A stretch of 64,000 nt of DNA from Thraustochytrium sp. TN22 (taxonomy: Eukaryota; Sar; Bigyra; Thraustochytrida; Thraustochytriidae). Under the pieces are notes generated by a model that saw nothing but the letters and a program-made list of their open reading frames with translations, ran no database searches and was not told the DNA's origin. Positions 27,645 through 36,527 of the stretch are shown here, in pieces. Location: contig JABLUY010000011.1 of NCBI GenBank assembly GCA_013306675.1, forward strand, positions 1-64,000, given 5' to 3'. How positions within the stretch are numbered: position 1 is the stretch's first letter; each line of letters starts with the position of its first letter. Made by a program: the position numbers and the translations under genes.

Positions 27645-28235
27645 GTCGGCCAGCGCCTCTGTGCCGGTGCCGGAGCGAGCGCCGCGTCAGCCAGCCTGCC
27701 CGCGCCGCCGGCGGGGGTCCTCGTCCTCGTCTCGCCCGGGGGCGCGCGGGGTTGCGACCGACCTACCGTCCTGCACTGCGCCTCGCGCGCGCAGCTCGTC
27801 CACGAGCGCCGCCTGCGCGGCCATGGCCTTGGTGCGCACATCGCCGCTGGCCCAGCGCCGCGCCGAGGCCGCCGGCGCGAACGTGAGCGCGAGCGCGCCC
27901 GCCCGCGGCCGCCGCAGGCACCGCGCGAGCAGCATCTCGAGCAGCGAGGTCCGCAGGACTCCTCGGTCTCCTCGGTCTCCCTCCTCACCGCGGTCGCAGG
28001 CTCCGCTCGTGGCTCTGCGGCACGCGCAACGTGCACAGCATCGTAGCCACGGCGGCAGGCACGGCTGGCCTCGGTGGCTGCTGGCTGGTTGGCGGCGCGC
28101 AGAACCGCGTGGAGGAGGACCGCGGCGAGAGGGGCGGGCGGGCAGACAGAGGAGGAGCAGGCGCCAGGCCGAGGCGGCGCCGGAGGTCGCCCGCGGACGC
28201 GGCCCGGTTCTTGCTCTTTGGAGGCGGCAAGAAAG
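27645..28235. other. Divergent intergenic region, PCMT-like / Cgr1
   Basis: A 591-base shared 5' region. GC-rich, with a CGGTCTCCTCGGTCTCC-type duplication near 27960. No gene is supported. Confidence 0.5.
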
Positions 28236-29177
28236 ATGGCGGCCACGCGGCGCAAGCAGGCCAAGCGCGCGGCCAAGCCCGCCGCCGAGGAGGCCGTCGT
28301 CCAGGAGGAGGAGAAGGAGGAGGAGGTCAAGGCCACCAAGGCTGCGCCCAAGGCTGCCAAGAAGACGGCCGCCAAGTCCGCCAAGAAGGGCAAGAAGGCC
28401 GCGGCTGACGAGGACGAGGTAGCTGCCGCGCCCGCCGCCGCCACCAAGAAGACCAAGGCCGTCAAGGCTGCTCCTTCGACGAGGACGAAGAAGCAGAAGC
28501 AGAAGCAGGTCGAGGAGGAGAAGCAGGCCGAGGAGGACGAGGAGGACGAGGAGGAGGCGGAGGCGGAGGCGGAGGAGAAGGAGAAGCCGGCCGCGCGGGG
28601 CAGCAAGCGGCCGCGCGCCGCCATGGCCGCCGAGGAGGACGCCACGGCGCCCGCCGAGACCGCCGCCGAGGCCAAGGCCGCCGCGGCGCCCGAGTCCAAG
28701 CACCGGCGCCTGCTCTCGTACTCGGACGAGGTGGAGGACCGCAAGTCCGGCAAGCCCATCACGCGCAGCGTGCCGGCCAGCGGGCGCTGGTGGAAGAACG
28801 TGCAGCAGGAGAAGGCGTCCATGGTCGTATACAAGGCCAACCCGCGCACGCTGAGCACCTCCTGGGAGCGCAAGATGGAGCTCCGGCAAAAGAAGGCCGA
28901 CGAGAAGGCCTTTCAGGACGAGCTGCGCGCGCGCCGTGAGGAGCGCGAGGCCGCCGAGCGCGAGCGCCGCGCCGAGAAGCGCCGCCGCAAGGCCCACAAC
29001 GAGTTCACCAGCGGCGCCTACCAGGCCATCAACCCCGAAAAGATCAAGCGCATGTCCAAGAAGCAGCTCCGCAACGTCAGCAAGACCCAGATCGACCACG
29101 AGGGCAACGTGCAGGTCGTCCCGGTCTATGGCCCCGCCTCATCTGGAAAGAACCAGCCTCGTCGTCGCAAGAAGTAA
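28236..29177 (+). CDS. CGR1: Cgr1/CCDC86 family ribosome-biogenesis protein
   Basis: A 313-residue protein. The N-terminal half is a Lys/Ala/Glu-rich disordered region with KKQKQKQ and long acidic runs. The C-terminal half is the Cgr1 domain: GKPITRSVPASGRWWKNVQQ, then SWERKMELRQKKADEKAFQ, a highly charged helix, and HNEFTSGAYQAINPEKIKRM followed by SKKQLRNVSKTQI. Yeast Cgr1 and human CCDC86 are nucleolar and act in processing of the large-subunit rRNA. The basic tail RRRKK and Lys-rich N-terminus fit nucleolar targeting. The ATG at 28236 (AAAGATGG) begins MAATRRKQ and is the first that gives a sensible protein. Confidence 0.9.
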   Translation: MAATRRKQAKRAAKPAAEEAVVQEEEKEEEVKATKAAPKAAKKTAAKSAKKGKKAAADEDEVAAAPAAATKKTKAVKAAPSTRTKKQKQKQVEEEKQAEEDEEDEEEAEAEAEEKEKPAARGSKRPRAAMAAEEDATAPAETAAEAKAAAAPESKHRRLLSYSDEVEDRKSGKPITRSVPASGRWWKNVQQEKASMVVYKANPRTLSTSWERKMELRQKKADEKAFQDELRARREEREAAERERRAEKRRRKAHNEFTSGAYQAINPEKIKRMSKKQLRNVSKTQIDHEGNVQVVPVYGPASSGKNQPRRRKK

Positions 29178-29704
29178 GCCTGTTGAAAGTAAACAAGCCA
29201 ACTCCATCACGCCAGAGGAGAGCCAAAGGGACCAAGGCGTCCGTGAGCCAAAAGTCAGCCTGTCATCATCATGTTCGGTATTTTGGGTTTTGAGGCCTGG
29301 ATTTCGAGGCCAAGAAAGTTGAAGCAACAGAAGCTGGCCGCCGAGAGCTGTGGTGACTCTGGCTTGAACATAGTGGCACCAAGCGCGAGAAGCGGTGGCA
29401 CCTGTGCCAAGCCGCCAACTGCCACCGTGACCGAACCTCCAAGTTTGCATCTATACAAAACCAAGGTGCACCACGTGCGCAAGCTGGGCAACAGCAAGCC
29501 CGTCCCGGGCCGCCCGCACAACCTGCGCAGTTGCTTGCGCAGCTGCTTGCTGTTGCCCACTGACAAGCAAAAACAGCCAGCAAGCTCTCTAGATCAAGCC
29601 CTAACTGTGAGTTGGGACATGCGCGCGTACCGATCGTCAGCCTGCGGCGGCCGCGGTGTCTACACGGCCGTGGCGCGGGGCCAGAGCTGCAGCTCGGCCC
29701 GGTT

Positions 29705-29743
29705 CGCCCGAATCCGCCCGAATCCGCCCGAATCTGCCCGACG
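29705..29743 (+). repeat. Decamer tandem repeat (CCGCCCGAAT)n
   Basis: Nearly four copies of a ten-base unit in the long non-coding interval. Confidence 0.85.
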
Positions 29744-30749
29744 CCTGCGCCGCCTCCGAGCGCAGTTCCTTGGCCGACTTGAACTCCGCGCCCGACTCGG
29801 CCTCGGCCTCGAACTCGGACTCGGACTAGGACTCGGACTTGAGCCCCAGCCTGAGGTCGCTGCTCACACACCCCGGCCCATCACCACTGCCCGCCGTGGC
29901 CACAACTAACGCTACTACCAGGGCCAGCAGCCAGCCACCACTGGCACTGCACCAGCCTCGGCGCCTCCGAGTGGGCGCGCCTCGGCCCCAGCTCGCCCCA
30001 GTGCGCTCTGCGCAACGCGACGCGCGGCGCTGGTCGCGTCTCCGGCGTGATCGGCGCCGGCCCTGGCCCTGTGCGGCGGTGAAACCCCTTGCACGCACGC
30101 CAGCTGCGGCCTGCGCTGCGGCCGGCGGCTCGGCCGCGGCGAGCTCTGGCGCGGCGGCGGCCATGAGCGTCACGGTCCTGCTGCGGCCGCCCTGCAGCAC
30201 GGCCGCGGCGCGGCGCGTCACCTTGCAGTGTCCGCCAAGTGAGGAATTCTCCTCGCCGACTAGTTGGGCCCCTGCGGCGCCACTGCCTGCCAGTGCCGGT
30301 GCCAGGCGCCTCCTCCGGGCCCCACGCGCCGCGGCGCCCTGCGCGCCCTCATCATCACTGAGACTCTGACAGAGCCTCACGCACATCAGTCTCTCCGCAA
30401 AAAGGAGCGGCGGGCCAGGCTCTCCAGTCTTGCGCGCGCGTGCAGTTGGGAGGCGGGGCTGGGACCTGCGCCGCGGCGCCCATCCCCCCCGGTGCTCGCG
30501 CGCGGCCAGAGCGCCGCCGCAACGCTCGAGGGGCGGCCTCCGATCGGCCGCCGCGCCAGCCATGGCTGCGCTCGCCGGTGGGAGGCTCGTGGCGAGGCGC
30601 GGCGCGGCGCGGCGCGGCGCGGCAGCCAGCAGCCGGCGGAACCGAGGTTGAGCGCTCGCTGCCCGTGGCCTGCTGCTTCGCCGACTTGCGCTAACTTGCT
30701 TGCTTGCTTGCTGTCAAGTTCAACTTGGCTGGCTGGCAGCCAGACAGAC

Positions 30750-30770
30750 GAACTTGAACTTGAACTTGAA
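30750..30770 (+). repeat. (TTGAAC)n hexamer run, second locus
   Basis: The same hexamer as at 25826, in a different intergenic region. Confidence 0.8.
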
Positions 30771-30870
30771 AGAGAGAGAGACGCGCCGCGGTTTTTCCCT
30801 TGGCGTGGACCGGGGCCAGGTTGCCAGCAATCCAGGCCCAGCCGCTGCCAGCGGCAAGCCCGCGTCGCTT

Positions 30871-30908
30871 CGGCGCTCGGCGCTCGGCGCTCGGCGCTCG
30901 GCGCTCGA
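30871..30908 (+). repeat. Heptamer tandem repeat (GGCGCTC)n
   Basis: Five copies of a seven-base unit. Confidence 0.85.
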
Positions 30909-31757
30909 GCGGAGCGGAGCGAAGCGCGGCTTGAAGCGGCGGCGGCGCGCGTCGGCCGCGCGGCGGCCGGCCAGCCTCGGACGGGCGCAGGTTGCCGCGC
31001 ACCGGCCGCCCGAGGCGGGTGCGAGACGCGCCGCGCGGTGGGTTTCTACACGCGGAACCCGTGTGCGCGGCGCGGCCCTTGCGCGCGGTTTGCGGCCCTT
31101 GCGCGCGGCAGCGGCCACTTGCGGCGCAAGTGGGGCTTCGCGCCGCCGGCTTGCGCGCGCCGCGCTTGCGGGGACAGGCGCTCGGCGTCGGACTCGGCAC
31201 AGTGGTGGGTCGCATTTCCGCTTTTTCCACTCCCTCGCCGGTTTTCCTCAACCGCATCCTCGCGTTCGCCCTGGCCAGGCTCGCCCGCGGCGCTGTCCTG
31301 ACCTTCGGAAATCGCTCCGCCGAGGCATCGCCCAGGATGCGCCACGGCCGGCGCGCCGGCGCCCAGCCCTGGCGCGCGCGGCGCGGCGCGCTCCGATTTC
31401 AACTTTCTTTCTGTTTCAGGTGCGGCTGCGGCTGCGGTTGAGGCGCCCTACGGTCCTCGCCTTGCCTTCAAGCAACTTGTGCCCAGCCTTGCCTTTTGCG
31501 ACCTCCTCATTGTCAAGGCCGGCCTAAGCGCTCGCTTGCTCCTGGTGGCGGACGGCGCACGGCCAGGCGTGCTGACGCGGCGCCGGCAGCTGGCACTAAC
31601 GTCAGCCTGCCTCCGCCTCCTGCTCAGCTGGCTAAGCTTTGCGCTCGGCACCAAGCCAAGCCAAGCCAGGCCAAGCCCTGCTCGCTTCGCAAGCCCTGCT
31701 CGCCGCGGCGGTAACCGCGCTCGCTCGCTCGCCGGGGCGGACGAGCCCGCGCCGCCG

Positions 31758-31792
31758 CGCTCGCCGCGCTCGCCGCGCTCGCCGCGCTCGCT
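31758..31792 (+). repeat. Nonamer tandem repeat (CGCTCGCCG)n
   Basis: About four copies of a nine-base unit. Confidence 0.85.
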
Positions 31793-32485
31793 GGAGCGAC
31801 GATTTCATCGTGGCGGAGACCGTGCCTCGCCCCTCCCTCCGTGCGGCCAGGGCCAGGCCAACGAGGCGAGGCGGACTCAACGCTCGCAAGCTTGCGCGCT
31901 GTCCTCGCTCGCCCGCTCGCTCGCTCGCGCGCTCGCTTTGGAAAGGTTCGAGGTCGGCGAGGCTCGGGCGAGCGCGGCTGTCACGGCGCGGAGCCTGGGC
32001 TTGGGACCGTCTGCGGCGCGGCGAGTGCGCATGCCGTCAGCCCCCTCCTCCTGCGCCACGTCGCCTCCTCCTGCGCCTCCACTGCGGCCAAGCGGCGCCG
32101 CTCCACGCGCAGTTGCGCCGGGGCGTCATCGGGCTCGGTGCACCGGCTGGTAGCTTGCTCGCCTGCTCGAATGCGCCGCCACCCCTGCCGGGCTGCCTTT
32201 GTCCCCTGCGCCGCGCTGCGCTGCGCCACGCCTCGCAACGCAAGGCTGCGGTGACGGCGCGAGGCAAGGCTTGGCACCGCCGCCCGACCTCGGGGGCGGC
32301 GGACGAGCCGCGTCGGTCGGGCGAGGCTTTGGTTTGGGCCTCGCCCGCCCGCCGAGCAGTCCGCAAACTGGGCTGCAGAAAAGAACGAGCAGCAGCGCCT
32401 GTACCTGCCTGCTGTGCCTGCCCGTGCTTGACAGGGGCGTTACGCGTGCGCGCGTGTACATACCAGCAGCGCGAGCAACGAGCAG

Positions 32486-32517
32486 CCTGCAAACCTGCAA
32501 ACCTGCAAACCTGCAAC
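32486..32517 (+). repeat. Octamer tandem repeat (CTGCAAAC)n
   Basis: Nearly four copies of an eight-base unit, about 100 bases upstream of the small repeat-protein gene. Confidence 0.85.
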
Positions 32518-32537
32518 CAACGGCGGCGAGCGCGAGC

Positions 32538-32563
32538 CTAGCTAGCAAGCAAGCAAGCAAGCA
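32538..32563 (+). repeat. CTAGCTAGC-(AAGC)n tetramer run
   Basis: A TAGC pair passes into five AAGC tetramers and degenerates into GCACCGCAA repeats, ending shortly before the next start codon. Confidence 0.8.
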
Positions 32564-32619
32564 CCGCAAGCACCGCAAGCACTGCGAGCGCTTGCACGCC
32601 CGACAAGAACAACACAAAA

Positions 32620-33036
32620 ATGACCATGGCACAGGAGTCCAAGGGCCGGCAGCGCCTGCTGCACAGCGTCTTCCCCGAGCTGGCGGCGCGCGAGGCGAGC
32701 ACCAAGGCGCAGACCGCGCAGCCCACGCTGCTTGCGGAGATCTTCCCTCAGCTGCGTGAGGGCGCCTCGGGCAAGCCCAAGACGCGCCTGTTGGACGGCG
32801 TCTTCGCCAAGGAGCGCATGCCTGTGCTTCAGGCGGAGCAGGCCGAGCAACTCATGCTGCAGCAGCGCACGCGCCGCAACTCCTTCTGCTTTGACGACGC
32901 CGCGCCGCTGGCCGCCGAGGTTCCCACGGCCAAGTCGCGCCCTGCGCCGCCGCTCAAGGCAGTCTACAACACGGTGCTTTGCCCTGCGCGCAACGCCGTG
33001 CTCAAGCGCTCCTCGCAGCGCGTCACCTGTCATTGA
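32620..33036 (+). CDS. Small protein with three LLxxhF motifs (unrecognised)
   Basis: A 138-residue protein I cannot assign. The first 65 residues carry three related motifs: RLLHSVFPEL (12-21), TLLAEIFPQL (36-45) and RLLDGVFAKE (56-65), spaced 24 and 20 residues apart. The rest includes a Gln/Arg stretch, RRNSFCFDD (which could be a phosphosite context) and a basic tail. Such spacing suggests short linear docking motifs for a partner rather than a folded enzyme. Start choice: ATG at 32620, with a second in-frame ATG at 32626 in a better CCATGGC context. Codon use resembles the neighbours and the frame ends cleanly, but there is no homology argument, so the call is moderate. Confidence 0.55.
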   Translation: MTMAQESKGRQRLLHSVFPELAAREASTKAQTAQPTLLAEIFPQLREGASGKPKTRLLDGVFAKERMPVLQAEQAEQLMLQQRTRRNSFCFDDAAPLAAEVPTAKSRPAPPLKAVYNTVLCPARNAVLKRSSQRVTCH

Positions 33037-33390
33037 CTGCTGTGAGCGCCCCGCCTCCCGCCATGGTGTGTGACAATCACCTACGGCGACCACTTTTGAT
33101 TTATTGCGCGCGCGTGGCGAACCCATTGCATTGCAACATGCATGCATGCACGCCAAGAGCAAGCAAGAACGCGACCATAAGTACCGAGCTCCACAGCACC
33201 GCGGCAGGCCAGCGCTCGCTCGACACGGGCCGCCGAGCGCCAGCCAAGGCCCAACCCGCGCCGCGCGCCCCCCTTTTACGTATTCTATTTACTGTACAGT
33301 CAGTCATTCATCTGCTGTCCTCCTTTGCTACACCATTCTTTCGCTGTCTTTGCTGTTTTGCTTTTCCTCGCCTCGCTTTTGCAACCGCGG

Positions 33391-33428
33391 CTACCGCCGC
33401 CACCGATGCCTACCGCCGCCACCGATGC
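33391..33428 (+). repeat. 19-base tandem duplication
   Basis: Two perfect or near-perfect adjacent copies of CTACCGCCGCCACCGATGC. Confidence 0.85.
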
Positions 33429-33730
33429 CGCCGAAATATGAGCTCCCATGGACAGCCCGCCGGAACCAAGGTGCGCGACGTCAGCGGCCGTCAGCGCAAA
33501 CTTGGGACCAAATCACTCGGAATTCTGAGCGGCCTATCGCCAAATAGGCCACTGGCACTGCACTGTGACTGCACGGGCAGGCCGCGCCCAGCATCCCGGC
33601 GCACGCGGCGGCTCTGCGCACGCGTAGCAGCATTGCGCCGCGGCGCAGCTTTCCCTCCACCGGCCAGCGCCGCCATGCTCCGCCTACCTGCCTGGCTGCC
33701 CGCCTGCCTCGGGTCCCGTCAGGACCTTGG

Positions 33731-33743
33731 GCTAGCTAGCTAG
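33731..33743. repeat. (GCTA)n self-complementary array
   Basis: GCTAGCTAGCTAG, the same unit as at 26035 and 39153. Confidence 0.8.
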
Positions 33744-33942
33744 GGTCTCGGTCAGGCCCGGTCAGGGTCCAGAGCAAGGGGAACGGCGGGCACGGCAAGA
33801 ATTGGTTGGTGGGCCTTCATGGATGGCTAGCCTGCGCTGCGTGGGCGCCGCGCTCGCCGCCACAGGCCGCGGCAGCAGAGACCAACCAGTCGCGGGCAGG
33901 GTCGGCGCGGCGCAGAGCCGCGGGCCCGAGCTAGCGAGCGCG

Positions 33943-34003
33943 CAGCAGCGGCAGCGGCAGCAGCGGCAGCGGCAGCGCGGCAGCGGCAGCGGCAGCAGCG
34001 CGC
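33943..34003 (+). repeat. CAGCGG hexamer repeat in the fibrillarin 5' flank
   Basis: About ten imperfect CAGCGG/CAGCAG units ending some 35 bases before the fibrillarin start codon. Confidence 0.8.
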
Positions 34004-34039
34004 GTCGGCGTCGTCCTCGAGGAGCACTCCGACACCACC

Positions 34040-34993
34040 ATGGCCTTCACGCCGCGCGGCGGCGGCGGCGGCCGTGGCGGCGGTGGCCGTGGCGGCTTCG
34101 GCGGCGGCGGCCGCGGCGGCGGCCGTGGCGGCGGCCGTGGCGGCTTCGGCGGCGGCGGCCGTGGCGGCGGCCGTGGCGGCGGCCGCGGTGGTGGCCGTGG
34201 CGGCGGCCGTGGCGGTGGCCGTGGCGGCCGCGGCGGTGGCCGTGGCGGCATGAAGGGCGGCCAGAAGGTCGTGGTCGAGGAGCACCGCCACGCTGGCGTG
34301 TACGTGGCCCGTGGCAAGGAGGACGCCCTCGTGACCAAGAGCCTGGTGCCCGGCAAGGCCGTCTACGGCGAGAAGCTCATCAAGGTCGATGTCGGCGAGG
34401 AGAAGGTCGAGTACCGCGTGTGGAACCCCTTCCGCAGCAAGATCGCCGCCGGCATCCTGGCCGGTCTCCAGAACATCCACATCAGCCCCGGCAAGAAGGT
34501 GCTCTACCTCGGTGCCGCCTCGGGCACCACCGTCTCGCATGTCGCCGACGTCGTCGGCCCCACCGGCGTCGTCTACGCCGTCGAGTTCTCGCACCGCTCC
34601 GGCCGCGACCTCATCAACATGGCCAAACTCCGCACCAACGTCATCCCCATCATCGAGGACGCCCGCCACCCGCTCAAGTACCGCATGCTCATCGGCATGG
34701 TCGACACCATCTTCGCGGATGTTGCGCAGCCGGACCAGGCCCGCATCATCGCGCTCAACGCCCACTACTTTCTTCGCAACGAGGGCAACTTCATTGTGTC
34801 CATCAAGGCAAACTGTATCGACTCCACCGTTGCGCCGGAGGTCGTCTTCGCGCGCGAGCTCGCCTCGCTCAAGAAGGAGCAGCTCAAGGCCGCCGAGCAG
34901 GCCACCCTCGAGCCCTACGAGCGCGACCACTGCATCCTCGTTGGTACTTACCGTAAGGCCAAGAAGAAGAAGTCCGGCGACGACGATGAGTAA
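34040..34993 (+). CDS. FBL: Fibrillarin (box C/D snoRNP 2'-O-methyltransferase)
   Basis: A 317-residue fibrillarin/Nop1. Residues 1-70 are a GAR domain made almost wholly of Gly and Arg with scattered Phe. The methyltransferase domain follows: [20 protein letters not shown], then [20 protein letters not shown], the SAM-binding [20 protein letters not shown] near 154-173, [15 protein letters not shown], and [20 protein letters not shown]. It methylates rRNA 2'-hydroxyls in the nucleolus, guided by C/D snoRNAs. Start in a CACCATGG context. The length matches other eukaryotic fibrillarins. With Cgr1 6 kb upstream it is the second nucleolar gene in the window, but the two are not adjacent. Confidence 0.98.
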   Translation: MAFTPRGGGGGRGGGGRGGFGGGGRGGGRGGGRGGFGGGGRGGGRGGGRGGGRGGGRGGGRGGRGGGRGGMKGGQKVVVEEHRHAGVYVARGKEDALVTKSLVPGKAVYGEKLIKVDVGEEKVEYRVWNPFRSKIAAGILAGLQNIHISPGKKVLYLGAASGTTVSHVADVVGPTGVVYAVEFSHRSGRDLINMAKLRTNVIPIIEDARHPLKYRMLIGMVDTIFADVAQPDQARIIALNAHYFLRNEGNFIVSIKANCIDSTVAPEVVFARELASLKKEQLKAAEQATLEPYERDHCILVGTYRKAKKKKSGDDDE

Positions 34994-35969
34994 GAAAGCA
35001 GGAAGAACAAAAGGAGAATGAGTGCAGTAGAACGCTTCCAACATCAAACAACCAACCTTTTACACACACAGACACACAAGCGTGCCATGAATGAGACTAC
35101 CAATACAACACCTTGTTTCCATTTCCCAAGTGCAATGCAAAAACCTTTTCCACCCTTTCCCATTCAAAGAATGCAGTGAGCGGGAGCGAGGGACGCGAAA
35201 GTGCGAGCGAGAGCGTTGACGAGGGACGTGCTCATGAGCGCGAGAGACGACACAAGTCATGGCTGCCGAACGGTTCAGCCGTGTCGACACACAGAGGAGG
35301 GAGCCTGGTACACCGCTGCTGCGGGCCTAGACCGGCGTAGGCTTGGTGCACGGCTCCTATGTGACGATGGCTTGCTCTCAGCGGCTATCCGGCACTTTTT
35401 CTCGTGTGATTTTGTGAAAAGGGGCGCAGCGAGACTGATTGATGCGAGGCTGATGAGCGCTGCGTGCTGGGCAATCCGCGAGTGGGCGCGAGTGCGTCTC
35501 GACCTTGTTCCAGTTCTCGTGCGCCCGCGCTCCGACAGTCACCAGAACTCGCCAGACTCGGACTGCTCGGAGAATCACATCAGCCTGAGATGAATCACTT
35601 TTTGGAGCGCCGATCCCCTCCATGTCCGCCGAAAGTGGGTCGCCCAGCTCGTCGCACGCCAGGGCCCAAGGAAGATAGATGCCCAGGTGCAAGCTGGCAG
35701 GCGCATATTCCGTCTTCCGTTCAGAAGTTGTTGGCAACGGAGAGTTACTGTGGTGCCGGCGCCGGCGGGCCAGCTCAACCCTGAGGCGTCATCCTTCGAC
35801 GTCGCTGCCGTGACGTCGGTCTCGGCCTCGGCCTCGCCGTCGCATACGCCGCAGGAGGCGCCTCTCCGAGTCGCCCGGCTCATCGGCATACCGACGCGAA
35901 CGCTCCGAGTCGCGCAAGAAGGCGGCATCCAAACGAACCAATGGTCATCGAGTAGGGCTCGCTTGCTTT

Positions 35970-35977
35970 TTATAAAT
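35970..35977 (+). promoter_or_regulatory. TATA-box-like sequence
   Basis: TTATAAAT inside TTTTTATAAATTTACAG, the most AT-rich point of the region, 550 bases upstream of the ATG of family member 3. It could be its core promoter if the 5' leader is long. Weak call. Confidence 0.25.
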
Positions 35978-36086
35978 TTACAGTTTTAAAAGTTAGTACT
36001 GTGTCTTAGCTGCTTTGTTGGCGGCTGCTCAGTCTGGCTGGCGTTTGCTTCACAGTCTTCGCCCTACGAAGAACGTTATCTGCGAG

Positions 36087-36188
36087 CGAGCTGAGAAGAG
36101 GCTCAAGCGAGCTGAGGAGAGCTCAAGCGAGCTGAGGAGAGACTCAAGCGAGCTGAGGAGAGCTCAAGCGAGCTGAGGAGAGGCTCAA
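36087..36188 (+). repeat. Minisatellite, five units of 20-21 bases
   Basis: Five adjacent copies of GCGAGCTGAGGAGAGCTCAA-type units, alternating between 20 and 21 bases (GAGGCTC or GAGACTC versus GAGCTC). It lies about 340 bases upstream of the start of family member 3. There are no spacers, so this is not a CRISPR array. Confidence 0.9.
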
Positions 36189-36527
36189 GGCCTGGGCACC
36201 CCGAGCGACCGAGGCCTGCGCGCATGCCATGCGAAGGCGCGTGCTGCCTCGCCATGTCGCCTCGAAGTGGCGCAAGCTGCGCACCCCGTCAGTCCGATTC
36301 TGGCATTTAGGGCCGCGCCAAATCTGATTTGTCGAGCGCCAGGCGCCTGACGCAAGGCGCTGCGCTGCGCTGCGCTGCGCGGCGCGGCACGACGCGGCGC
36401 GGCACGGCACGATACAGCGCGTCGCAACCGGGCCGCAGCACACGGTCGTCGCGCGCGAGCGCTGGCACGCCACACGTGCTCGCGATCTGCCTCCTTGGCC
36501 AGGCCAGAAACCAGGCCAGAAACCATC

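Larger units (their letters stand above)
29178..32619. other. Longest non-coding interval (3.4 kb), repeat-rich
   Basis: No gene is supported. It contains many unrelated short tandem repeats: a decamer at 29705-29743, ACTCGG hexamers at 29795-29838, CTTG tetramers at 30695-30712, TTGAAC hexamers at 30750-30770, GGCGCTC heptamers at 30871-30908, a CGCTCGCCG nonamer at 31758-31792, CTGCAAAC octamers at 32486-32517 and an AAGC run at 32538-32563. Open frames on both strands are low-complexity and without domains. Whether it holds regulatory DNA, non-coding RNA or an unrecognised multi-exon gene cannot be told from sequence alone. Confidence 0.55.
33037..34039. other. Intergenic region upstream of fibrillarin
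   Basis: One kilobase without a supported gene. It contains CATGCATGCATGCA near 33137, a 19-base duplication (CTACCGCCGCCACCGATGC, 33391-33428), a TAGC array at 33731-33743 and a CAGCGG repeat (33943-34003) in the presumed fibrillarin leader. Confidence 0.5.
34994..36527. other. Intergenic region between fibrillarin and family member 3
   Basis: 1.5 kb without a supported gene, relatively AT-rich compared with the rest. It includes a TATA-like stretch (35970-35977) and a 20/21-base minisatellite (36087-36188). It should hold the promoter of family member 3. Confidence 0.5.

Noticed and set aside
29826-32541. Several 200-300 codon open frames in the long gap (for example minus strand 29826-30563, plus strand 31479-32153)
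   Set aside because: Composition is Arg/Ala/Pro/Ser with microsatellite-derived runs, most start at non-ATG codons, and no domain or neighbour relation is visible.
28236-34993. A functional nucleolar gene cluster (Cgr1 plus fibrillarin)
   Set aside because: They are 5 kb apart with an unrelated small gene and long gaps between them; eukaryotic neighbours need not be functionally linked.
36087-36188. CRISPR-like array
   Set aside because: Units are directly adjacent without unique spacers, and the window is eukaryotic. It is a minisatellite.
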